Shown piece after piece: positions 23,948-34,670 of a stretch of 64,000 nt of DNA. Position 1 is the first letter of the stretch. Every line of letters starts with the position of its first letter. The position numbers were made by a program, and so were the translations under genes. The notes beneath the pieces are model-generated. The model was not told the DNA's origin, made no database searches, and saw only the letters and a program-made list of their open reading frames with translations. The stretch is from Aristolochia californica. Its lineage: Eukaryota > Streptophyta > Magnoliopsida > Piperales > Aristolochiaceae. The DNA lies in contig JARWKL010000013.1 in assembly GCA_029961685.1 (NCBI GenBank), positions 25,388,922 to 25,452,921 on the forward strand. The letters are read 5' to 3'.

Positions 23948-26430
23948 ATGAATACGTCCATTCTCTCTGCCATCTGCCGCCCTTTCTATTGCCTTCCTAA
24001 AATCGCCCTCACTGAACAAAACTGCGAAAGGAAGAAGCCAAGACTTCTCTGTCTCCATGGCGTTCGCACAAGTGGAGAGATTTTGAGAAAACAGTTGGAA
24101 GTTTGGCCAGACGTCATCCAGAGAAAATTCGATCTCGTGTTTGTCGACGGTCCATTTCCATCTGGAGGAAACTCCACCATCATAGAGAAGTTTCCCCCAC
24201 CTTATTTCGAGTGGTTTCAGCTAAATAAAGTAAGACTTCTTTCAATATTTTCTTGCTTTGGTTTCTCGGAAGTTCTTACGAGAAGGCTCTTTGTTACGAC
24301 TGACTTCGCCTTTGCGTTTTAGGAGTATACAGACTTCGAGAACATCGACAAAGGACTCTCCTACATAGAGGAGTTAATGATCAAGCACGGACCTTTTGAC
24401 GGAATCATGGGTTTCTCTCAGGTCTTTATAAATATGAATTATGTTCTGAACATGGTCACCTTTACGTATTTCACATATCGATTTCTGTTTGCTAAATTAC
24501 TGGAAAAACATCACAGGGTGCGGTCATGACAGCAATCATTCCTGGGTTTCAACAGCAGGTAAATTTATCTGGTTGGCAGTCGATGGCACTGAAATACAGA
24601 TAAGGAAGTGCTTCCTTTTCTTCATATCAAACTATTCACAGATAAGGAACTCTTTCAATATCTGTACATCCTTGGAATATTCAGGGTTTGGCTTTCACAA
24701 AGGTACCAGAGATAAAGTTTGTGATCATTGTGTCCGGGGGAAGATCAGGTCTCAACAAATATGCTGAGAAAGGGTTTACTACTAAGATCTTAGTACCATC
24801 TCTCCACATAACAGGTATCCACTATCAACTATAATTGCCATGCATATGGGATCATTCTTGGTATCATAGGAAAGCAAAATAACCAAAAAGTATCCTTTGA
24901 CCACAATTTCTTATGGTAAAAACTCCTTAGGAGTAGTTTTTTTTTTTGTGTGTGTATATATCTTCACAAAAGAAAACAAATTTCTCATCCCTTTTACTTT
25001 TATTGGCAAGAGGAATTGGGATAAAAGTTTTTATTTACCAAAACTAGCACAAATGATAGAAAAGTTTGATACATTTAGAAACCTTTCTATTTACATATTC
25101 TTTTACTATTTTTGTGTTGGATAAACATACCCAACGTCGTACTAATTGTGGATGAAAAAGAATTTCTACAAGTTTTAACTATTAGTAGCTGATTTCTTTT
25201 GGCTTCATCAGGTGAAAGGGATTGGATAAAGCCGTTTTCGATTAAGTGTATAGAATCGTATGAGGAGCCTACGGTCATCTACCACAAATATGGCCACATT
25301 ATTCCAAGACTAGGTAAATAGATCATTATCTCGCAATTGTACTATGAGTGGCATTGGTGCACTGTTGCCCTTGAGACTCCCCGTGAAGTGTTAATTGGTT
25401 GTGAAGTGGATTCAAGTCATATATTTTTGTTTAACCACATGATCTCCATGTGAATCAATGGTTTGCAATAGGTGGTGTAGCTTAAGGATGTTTTTAGAAA
25501 TCCCTGAGTCTCGTTATGTGGGATGATTTCACAAAAAACCCTGCTTTGCCTCGAGATAAAGAATCCCACCCATTACTATGACAATCTCTTAAGTTATTCA
25601 CCACCCAACAACTAGTTCAAGAGGGCATTGTAGTACACCCAACCCTTAACTGAGTCATTTGCACCACTAACCCCATACCGTGAAATGAAAATCAATAGCT
25701 ATTTAAAACACTACTATGAAACTATCTTAAAATTTTATAAATGATTTAAGTACATGGGGAAACAAAATCACCTAAGAAAAAGAAAGTTCATTTTATGTTG
25801 ATAAGGTGATTAACATTTCAACGAGAATATCTCTATGTGTTAGTGGATGCAAATATAGATCATAAAAGAAAATATTGGGAGAACTTTTTTTTTTTACTGA
25901 GATAAAAGATGAAATTATTTTACACTAAACCACCTAAACATTATTTGTGGAAAGGATATTCTACCCTTTAAGATGAATTTTCACTTTCTTTCTTTCTATT
26001 CATAAATAGGTTGATTCACTTTTTCTAGGTAATTTAAATTTTTACTCAAACTTTCTATGTTCATTGACACTTTTAAATATCATGTCTAGAGAACTCAACA
26101 TTCTCTCTCAGCTATTTTTGTGCACAAACGTCTTTATCATTATTCTTGTATAATACCGATCCCATATGAAAACAATAAATATGGTAGGTTGTTAATCGGC
26201 CAATAATGGGTATTGGTTTTCATCTTATCATTTGAGGTTCCAAATAGTCCTTACACAAGTAGAGCTATGACACATTTATTGTTTTTCTTCAAATTTTTAT
26301 TACTGATAACTTTTGTATTTTAAATCTTATCTTTGTTTGTTTAGATCAAAGAATGGAGAAGATAATGCTTAACTTCATAGAAAGGATTCAAATATCCTCA
26401 TCAACAAGCCAAAAGCAACAAACTGCATGA
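23948..26430 (+). CDS. FSH-type serine hydrolase (DUF341 / esterase family), 6 exons
   Basis: Exons 23948-24229, 24323-24421, 24517-24558, 24685-24814, 25212-25313 and 26345-26430 join in phase with GT-AG borders to give 246 residues and a stop. It is an alpha/beta-hydrolase of the FSH1/ovarian-tumour-suppressor-2 family. RLLCLHGVRTSGEILRKQL holds the beta-strand and oxyanion region, GFSQG (124-128) carries the nucleophile Ser126 across the exon 2/3 junction, D188 lies in GERDW and H213 in YGHIIPRL. The triad is complete. The substrate is unknown in plants; fungal relatives are esterase-like. The N-terminal 25 residues are hydrophobic and may be a weak targeting sequence. The last intron is about 1 kb and the final exon (ending FIERIQ...TA) was found by splice phase and family resemblance, so it is the least certain part. 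Confidence 0.88.
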
Positions 26431-27155
26431 GAAGACTGTTATATAATGATTTTCTATTTAAGCAAGATGTTTTCTTCCAAATGTGTGATCCAATCTTGAG
26501 ATTTATATTGATCAGTTTGTAATATAGTTGTTGACTTGTGAACTTATTGTTGTAATCGATAACAATATTTGATGTGGTTGTTGATGTATCATGTTTATTG
26601 GAACCAATCATAGGTGGCCTTTTAATAGGTGTGGAATGTGGGTTTTTAGTTTCACATGGTGTAGCAAACATGATATTTACTTTCCTTATCCACCATTAAA
26701 GTTCAATATCTATCAATTTTCATTGCCCGAGAAATGATGACTACATATAGTATCCCATTTGCTAATAGCTGGAAATACTTCATGATTTTCTATAATTTTT
26801 ATTTAGCTTCTACCATTTTTATGTGATTTATCCAAAATGCATATACGAGTATCAAAAGACTAGCTTATGCTCATTTCTTAGCAATGTTTGGTTTCAAATA
26901 TAAAGTAAGCGCATAGTTCAAACATAAACTCCTCATTTAATGGCCATTTAATTACTCTTATTCTTAGAAATATATTTTGAATTTTATCGTGATAAATACA
27001 TTTAAATTATAAAATTTCTTAGATATTTTCAAGGGTCATTAGTTAATGAACCACATGTGCTACAGTATGTTTAGTATATGATTAGTTGATTATATTTAAC
27101 TACTACTATTATTATTATTATCTTGTGTCCTCTTTAACTGGTTTTAGTATGTCTA
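26431..27155. other. Intergenic stretch, no gene recognised
   Basis: AT-rich non-coding DNA downstream of the hydrolase. The minus-strand frame at 26671-26375 overlaps the hydrolase 3' exon and is a shadow. Confidence 0.5.
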
Positions 27156-27602
27156 TGTTATGATCCCATAGGGTTCAATCTAGGGTATGAGTGTTGAGTT
27201 GGGCCTACCTAGTATGAGATAAGTTTAAGGGCCTAGCTTTTCGTGTTCCATCAATTTTGGAGCGATTGGCGTATTAGTTAGGTACCAAACATTTGGTATC
27301 AATGCAATGTTCCATGTCATGTATTCAACTCTCAGAGGTGGTGATCTACAAAAAGAGTTACTCGGTGCTAAAGTAAAAGCCATCACAAAGGTGAAATGGC
27401 TAACTAGTCTAGAGTGGAGCCATCATAGAGTGGGTCACTGTGGACATCCACACAAAAGTGTGATGGATTGTTATGATCTTGAAGGGTCCAACCTAGGGTA
27501 TGGGCACCAGGTTAGGCCAACTTAGTATGAGAAAGGTGTAAGGCCTAGTTTTTCACATTCAATAAGTTTTGGAGTGTTGGTGTATTGTTTAGATACCTAA
27601 TA
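27156..27602 (+). mobile_element. TRIM (miniature LTR retrotransposon)
   Basis: Two direct repeats of about 135 bp flank a short core. LTR1, 27156-27291, starts TGTTATGATCCC and ends AAACA. LTR2, about 27469-27602, starts TGTTATGATCTT. They share 'ctagggtatg', 'cctagttttc' and similar blocks but have diverged. Two bases after LTR1 is TGGTATCA (27294), the initiator-Met primer-binding site start, and a purine-rich 'agtgtgatgga' precedes LTR2. The core of about 177 bp is too short to code for a polyprotein. This is the defining TRIM layout. A clear 5-bp target duplication was not seen. Confidence 0.7.
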
Positions 27603-28300
27603 TTTAGTAAGTAATAGTAAAATCCAAAATTATGTAAAAGCACACACATCAAGCCATGAGAGGGGTAAAAATTTTCATTTTGGGATTTTTTTTTTAAATG
27701 TCTAGGGGAACCACTTTAAGGGTAAAATTGAAAATTTTGTTTGTTTTTCAGACAATTTAGAAACCCAAAATTACTCCTAAAGAACCAAGAGAAGAAGAGA
27801 AGTAGAAGAGAAGAAGAGAAGACTAAAAATAGAAAGAGAAAGATGTGCCACCACAAAATAGAAACTGGAAGTGGTGCATCCCAAGAAACAAGGGGTGTGG
27901 AGTGTAGTGCATGAGGGGAAAAAGGTAAAAATTCCCCCTGAAGGGATTGGTCAAAGATAAGTCATACTTGCCTCTTCAAAGTTATCCTTAATTAATGTAG
28001 TTTTTTAATTTCCTAAAATCTCTCCTTGATTGATGTAATCTTTTAATTTCTTAAAATCTCTCCCTCAGCTATGTAATCATAATTAATTAAGGAGTTTCCA
28101 AAATAACAAAGTGAATTTAATAAAAAAAAATGGTAAAATTAACTACTTTGTTAACATGAGCTTAGTTGACAATCATTGATTTTCTACTCTTGCAAGTCAT
28201 AATGTGTGGATGCACTTGGGTAAATTATTAATTAGGTATTTTCCTAGAATTATAATAGTCACATGTTGAAGGAAATGTTAGTTTGTTAGAGAAATGCAAC
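27603..28300. other. Intergenic stretch, no gene recognised
   Basis: Includes a purine-rich 'agaagagaagaag' tract at about 27788-27845 and a local repeat of 'aatttcYtaaaatctctccYt' (about 28008-28067). Nothing coding was seen. Confidence 0.5.
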
Positions 28301-28309
28301 CCATGAAAT

Positions 28310-29850
28310 TATGTGTGTTGGCTCAAGTGGCTTCTCAAGAGGGGGTGAATTGAGAAATTTAAAAATTAAAACTTAGTTAGCCAAATTCAAAATTAAAGAA
28401 AATATAAAATGGAGATATGCACAAATGACAAGTTAACACAATGATGTTTTGTTATTGATTTTCCCGTAGTGATATTGATCGTACAAGAACCATTGCTTGG
28501 AAAATTCCACCAATTAGTTCTAATAGTTGGAATTCATACAAAAGAGGTTTCGACTATCTTTTCAGCCACATGTATGCTCAAATACACGCCTTACAATAAT
28601 ATCCCCTGAGATTAATAAGTTTGATTCTAGCTCTAATAATCTCTTCTATTTAGAATTGAAGTTTAAGATCAACCTATGATGTAAAAAAATAAAAGTACAA
28701 AAAAAGAAAAGTTTACACCCTTGAATTTGATAGAGAGGTAACCCTCTCATTTGAGATTTCCAAGCCTCCAACTTTGAAGCATGTTTGAGAATGAATTTGG
28801 AGTTTGATGTATTATGGTGCAAGGAGAAAATTCTAGAGAGATGGTGGATGTTGCAAATTTAAGTTACTTTTCTCTAAAAATGGCTTTGGATTGAATTTCA
28901 AGTAAGAATGGATTTGAGTGTAGTAGGTTTGAAAATAAATTCTCAATCAATTCTCTATGGCACGTTTGGTGGGGTATATATAATTTCCCAAGCCAAATTA
29001 ACCATTATATGACCGTTTGCAAAAAATTGAGAACTCAATGATCGATCAATCGTGTTTAATGACCATATTTTTGTCAAGCCTTAGGCTAATTGATCGATCA
29101 ATGCATGTTTAGATTTGTAGCAAACTTGAATTGATCGATCAATCAACGCCAATTGATTGATCAACAATGATGCTCTTGTTGTGCAAGAGTTAGTATGATC
29201 AATCATGCTTTATTTCTGTCTTTGGTATAATTCTCTCTTTGATTGATCAAGACATGGGCATGACTGATCATGCCTTATAATTTTTGAATGCTGGATATGT
29301 GCGATCAATCCATCCAACGGGAATGATTCACCATGCTTTCATTCTAGTATAGTTTTGTCTGATTAATGGTGATCATGCTTTATAGCTCATTCAAGCAAAG
29401 TTCCATTTGATTGATCAACCAATTTAATTGATTGATCATTCTTTATATTTTCTACTAGATAGCACTCTGGATGATCTATTGTTACCAGATAATCATTGAT
29501 CATGCCGTAGTCAATTTTCTAAACAAGGCTTCTAAGCATGATGAAAATGATCCTAAGGACTTCTAACAAGTTAAAAACTTTGATATGCATAAGAAAAACA
29601 TGTTTTAAATGAAATATTTCTTAAAGCTCCAAAAACTAGTTTCTACCTCAAATTTGAAGTTCTTTTTTTTTGCCCTATTACTTGATTAGAGTTCTTGAGA
29701 CTTTTCTATAGAACTTGGACTTTAATCTTCAAGTCTTCATTTCTTAACTTAGGGGTGCTTCGTCAAGATGACTTGACACATTAATCAAGCTTGAGGTCTT
29801 TAGATACATTTGCAAATACCTTGATTTTTATGTCTCTAGAAGGAAAAACA
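28310..29850 (-). repeat. GATCGATCA-rich dispersed repeat, copy 1
   Basis: The left part (about 28430-28780) matches copy 2 (about 30300-30650), with shared blocks such as 'gatgttttgttattg', 'ttggaattca', 'gatcaacctatga' and 'tttccaagcctc'. The right part (29031-29520) is dense in 'ttgatcgatca' and decayed variants. Read on the minus strand, a TATA-like 'atatataccccacc' (about 28985-28972) sits between the two parts, as in an LTR promoter. I infer an LTR-like repeat family of unknown class. Confidence 0.55.
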
Positions 29851-30224
29851 TCGGAAATGTAAGATTTACAATTGTTAGCACTATTACGTTTTATTATCAT
29901 CAAAATATGGATTAGAGTCCATTCTAGATCTACAATGTGTCTCTATACAAACTAATCAATCCTAATAGAAATGGATTAGGACCCAACTAGAAGAAAATTA
30001 GATAATCTTAAGGTCTCACTACCATTAGAGTCTCACGTAGCCTAAAATTTGATTGATAGAGAAATCTTAGATGTGTGACTACTTTGGATGCCTTTTGCCT
30101 AGTTTATGAAAGTATATTAAAAATATCATAAGCCAAGAACATGAAAAAATTATTAAATTCTCTTTGTATAAAGAAGTTAGTGATTCATTGCCATTAGCCT
30201 TACTTGGACATTAAGGGCTAATGA

Positions 30225-31563
30225 GTTGGGTGTGTATTGAGTTTTAACAATTTTAAACTAAGAGTGTCAAATTGAAATTTAAAGCAAAGTACAAAATATA
30301 ACATGCACATACAACAAATAACACAAGGATGTTTTGTTATTGTTATTCTCTTAGTGGTATTTACCTTTACTTGGGAAATTCGACTAATTATCTCTATTAG
30401 TTGGAATTCACACAAAAGAGATTTAGGTTCTCTTTAAAGCCACGTGTATGCACAAGTACATGAACATAATAATCTCTCCTGAAATTTTCACCTATATTCT
30501 AGCTCTCGCAAGCTCTTCTATCTAGAATTAAGGGTCCTAGATCAACCTATGAATAGAAGTATGAAAATACAAAAGAAGAAAAGCTTACACCTTGTAATTG
30601 ATGGAGAGACAACCTTCTCCTTTTGGAGTTTCCAAGCCTCTAACTTTGAAGCACAAATAAAGATGATTTTGGAGCTTTATTGTAATGTGATGCAAGGAGA
30701 AATTTGAGAGAAATAGGATTTTTGCAAAAGTCTCTTGCTCTTTTTTCTTCATTGAAAAATGATTTTGAAGAGCATATATGAAAGAATCTTACATGAATCT
30801 CATAGTAAGAAGTCTCATAAAGCCAAAATTAATATGGTAGAGTCTTACAAGAGTCTCAAAGAAGAGTCTCAATTAAAGGTGTTTTAGTTACATTTGTCTT
30901 CTATTTATGTTCAGCTGTTTAATTGCTATATGACTTATCTCTTAGTGTTTAATTTTGGGTGTAACTAGGACAAGGGAGGTTTAATTGTAATTAGATTGTA
31001 CTTGTTTCTTTTATTATAAATAAAGGCTCATTGTACTCAAATTACATCAAGTTAGTGAAGTTTTTCTCTTTTCCAAAAATTCAACATAGGTATGACTGAT
31101 CATGCTTTATTAATTTTCAATTCTTGGACAAGATTGATCAGTTAGTCCAATGGGATTGATCGATCATGCTTAATAGCACATTCTGGCCAAATTCTTTCTG
31201 ATCCTGATTGATTGATCATGCTTTATATTTACAGCTAGTTTATATTCTAGATGATCGATCATTGGTAGGCAGTGATCAATCATGCCAAAGCTAGTTTTCT
31301 AATCTGGGTTTCAAGTATGATAAAAATTTATCATAACATGTTTAAATCTTGGATATGAATCAATAAAACATGTTTTGAATGCAATACAGCCTATAGCTCC
31401 AAAAAGTTCATTCTTACCTCAATTTTGAAGATTTGGGGTTGCTCTCTTACCTGGTTAGAGTTCTTGAGATTTTCTAGACTATTTGGACTTTAAACTTCAA
31501 TTCTTCATTCTTCGCTTGGGGTGCTTCTTCAAGTTGACTTCACACACTGATGGAGCTTGAGGT
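30225..31563 (-). repeat. GATCGATCA-rich dispersed repeat, copy 2, interrupted by an LTR
   Basis: Same family and orientation as copy 1. Its body is split: the 'gatcaat'-rich part resumes at about 31090 after an inserted LTR-like segment (about 30760-31086). The match to copy 1 resumes with 'ttcttacctca...ttgaagtt' type sequence near 31430. Confidence 0.55.
30760..31086 (+). repeat. Probable solo LTR inside repeat copy 2
   Basis: Closely resembles the 338-bp LTR at 31564-31901: both contain 'tcatagtaagaagtctc', 'aaaggtgttttagtta', 'tctatttatgtt' and 'ctcaaattacatcaag', and both end TTCAACA. No primer-binding site follows this copy (it reads 'taggtatgac'), so it is a solo LTR or truncated LTR. 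Confidence 0.65.
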
Positions 31564-31913
31564 TGTTGAAGAACAAATATGGAAGAGTATTACATGACTC
31601 TCATAGTAAGAAGTCTCTTAGAGCTAGAATTAATATAGTAGAGTCCAGGAAGAGTCTCATGGAAGAAGGATTCACAAAAAAGTTTCAGTTAAAGGTGTTT
31701 TAGTTATGTTAGTCTTCTATTTATGTTTAAATGTTTAATTATTCTAGGATTTATCTTTTAGTGTTTAACTTTAGGTGTAACCGAGATAAGGGTAGTTTAT
31801 TTATAATTGGATTATACTTGTTTCCTCTGATAAAAATAGATGATCATGTACTCAAATTACATCAAGCTAGTGAAATATTTCTCTTTTTAAGAAATTCAAC
31901 ATGGTATCAGAGC
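31564..31913 (+). repeat. 5' LTR plus primer-binding site of a non-autonomous LTR element
   Basis: The LTR starts TGTTGAA (31564) and ends TTCAACA (31901), perfect 7-base inverted tips. Immediately after it stands TGGTATCAGAGC (31902-31913), the complement of the plant initiator-Met tRNA end. The following sequence has no gag or pol frame up to the putative polypurine tract at 34333-34345, so the element looks non-autonomous or gutted. Confidence 0.8.
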
Positions 31914-34345
31914 GGGTTCTCTGATTTGACTCGGTCAACCCACAAAGCATATGATTCTATTCTGATTTATTATCTCTACGGTTTAGGTTAATGTTCAATC
32001 TTTTTTCTTTTTTTCTTGTCCTAGTACCCATCATTTTCCTGGCATCTATACCTCCATAATAAAATTATATATTTAAGGAAATATCTTCGAGTCTAATTTC
32101 CAACGCAAAAATAATTTTGGCAATCAGTGTTTCTACAAAAAAGAAATCAATATTTGAAGCAACAAAGGTAAGACTACAAGAGAGATTCAAGTAGCAGAAA
32201 AGGCTTCACTATTTAAGCCCGTTAAACCATAAGGACCAAGACTTTATATAGAGATTTATATTTAAAAATAAATATTTGTAAGTCTAATTTCTATCTTAAT
32301 AAACCAATTCTAAATCTGAGTTTTCTGGAGGGAGATATCGATTTTACAAGGGTCAATGGTCATGTTGGCCAAAGAAGAAAGAGCACTCAATTTGGCTAGA
32401 TTACAAAGTCCAAAATCTTTCAGATTCTTTCTCTCAAAATAAGTATATGTTATGAATAAAAATTATACTTGGATGAAATGTATCAAATTCTAGTTTCCTA
32501 AGGAGAAAATTTCATATCAATCTGATCTATTTTTAATGAGATATTTGCATTCCTATCGCCAAGGGTCAAGCTACATAATGAAGAAAATCAAGAGGTCATA
32601 AAATATTCAAGAACGAAGTTTTTTATGTCAAATTAGGTACCAATTTAAATTTCTTTGAGTATAGTTTCTTGATAAACAAACCGTTTGTGAATTTGAGCTA
32701 AATTTTTTTAGATATTGATATTATAAGTACCAAAGGTCAAATTTTCCATAAATCTTTTTTTCCCTATCTTCTCTCCATGCATTGACGTGAATTGAGTTCC
32801 TTTTTCTCCTAAAATCTGATTTTGCCAAATTTCTCTTATAATCAGAGAGTTTTGGATAAACTTAATCACTCCATGGTATGCTCATTCAAGGTGTGCAATA
32901 TCTTATTTCAATATTGTGTATCTTCCGCATAGTTAACTCCGAAAAATTATGGTCACCCCAAAAAATTTATACTTGGTCAATTTTATCAAGTTCTTCCTTT
33001 ATAGTCTCCCCTATTTTTTTTTGAAAGGTGACTTTGGAAGTATAAGTGTTGCATAGTCGACTGCTTCCAGTTAAAGTTGTTTTCCTCCAGTTTTTATTCA
33101 GTTTATTATCTTGTGTTTTTATAACTTAATAACAATTGTTGAGTACCATGGAGCCTGGTCCACACCACTCAATGGGATACAAATGGGATTTTGCATATTC
33201 ATATTTTGAGTTGACGTGTGCAACTCTAACTCTCCCGCTGATTTATAATCCCTAATTAGGACTTACAGCGTGTGGCGGTTTCCATCGTGAAGAATCGGAA
33301 GAGGAGGTTTCGTATGAGAGCAAATCTCAACAAGAGATCCGTAGCCCAGGAGAAGAAGATAAAATCCAGAAAGTTGTATGTGCGAATTGTGCGGGACTTT
33401 GATTCTGTTCCCGAAACAGAAACAAAGTGCGAAATAGAGTCTCTCGACAGAAAAAGAGACTTGAGAAGGATGACGCCGTTGTTGTCGCCGTTGTCGTCAT
33501 TGTTGCCAGAGTTACTGTTCAACACCGTTGCCGGTGCTAGTGGCCGACGCTGTTCGGGCGAGAAGAAGCAGAGGGAGTCTCTCGGGACTGAGAGATCTCC
33601 ATCGTCATTCTACTGTTGTCGGAATAGGGAAAGACAAAGCTACTGCTCCTCATCTTCGCGTGAAGTTGTGCCACCGCCGTGGGATACAGGGCTTGCTGTA
33701 ACGGCAAGTAGTTGTGTTTCTGCTGTATTGTGGTTCCTCTAAAGAAGAAATAAATTCCTATGCAACTCCGTGGACGTAGGCAATTTGCCGAACCACGTAA
33801 AAATTTTTGTGTCATGCGTGTTTACATTTCACATTATCATCATCATTTTTCATAATAGCAATGCCTAGACCTACCTAAAAAGTAACATCCATTTTGAGTC
33901 AAGTCTTTTGTTCGCCACCCAAGAGGTGATTTGTGTTTGAGCTACCCTTAAAAGTAAGTAGTCCTTTTGTTAAGCCCTAAAGTTGGCAGTTTTTCCGCCT
34001 TTAAAATAGAGGTGAGTGTTTTAGATTATGACCATTTTGACTTGTGTATGGAGCTTTGTTGTACGCCTAAAAATGATTTTCTTTTCCCACATTGTGTTTT
34101 GTCAAAACTAGGTTTATATGTCATTTTTATCCCTAGCTTGAGGGGGAGAAGTAGATGAAGTACAAGAAACATGGTATTTTGTTCCACATGTTTTACTAAT
34201 TCTTATGTGACCAAAATATTAAAGAAAGGAGGAGAGCAAATTATAAAGATTTAACATCTATAAAAAAATTTTAGCAAGTGAAGATTGAAAACCAAAAATC
34301 TTTTTCATTGCAAGCTGAAGTTATAAACTCCGATTTGAGGGGGAG
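31914..34345 (+). mobile_element. Putative internal region of a gutted LTR element, including an unrecognised open frame
   Basis: No reverse transcriptase or integrase motif was seen. It ends at 'tttgaggggga' (34334-34344), a usual Copia polypurine tract, followed at 34346 by TGTTGAAGAGTAGATG, which resembles only the first bases of the 5' LTR. A 156-codon open frame, 33272-33742, has a basic start (VKNRKRRFRMRANLNKR) and a Ser-rich low-complexity end. I do not recognise it. Its GC content is higher than the flanks, so it could be a captured host fragment. The pairing of this PPT with the 5' LTR at 31564 is uncertain. Confidence 0.4.
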
Positions 34346-34670
34346 TGTTGAAGAGTAGATGTGGAGAAGAGTCTTTTTTTTTGTATTCCCTTAAACTACT
34401 ATTGGGAGGTTCATTAGATTTGGGGTTTATGTGTTTCTTTTGTGCTTCATTATTGTATTTGCCTATTCAATAGGCACTTAGTGAACTTATAAGGCTTTTT
34501 GTGGTTGGGGCTCGAAGTAGGTATCCTAATTAGGTTTTGTACCCAACTTGTGCTAGGCTTTTGTAGCCTAGAGCTCAAGCTAAAAGTTCTTTTTGCCCAA
34601 AGCTATGTTGCTAATGGAGTGGATTGTGTATTCACTTCATCTTAAGCTTTCGTCGTCTAAGTAAGGCCCA

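Noticed and set aside
28980..29520. CRISPR-like array from the GATCGATCA motifs
   Set aside because: Motif spacing is irregular, there are no uniform spacers, and the genome is eukaryotic.
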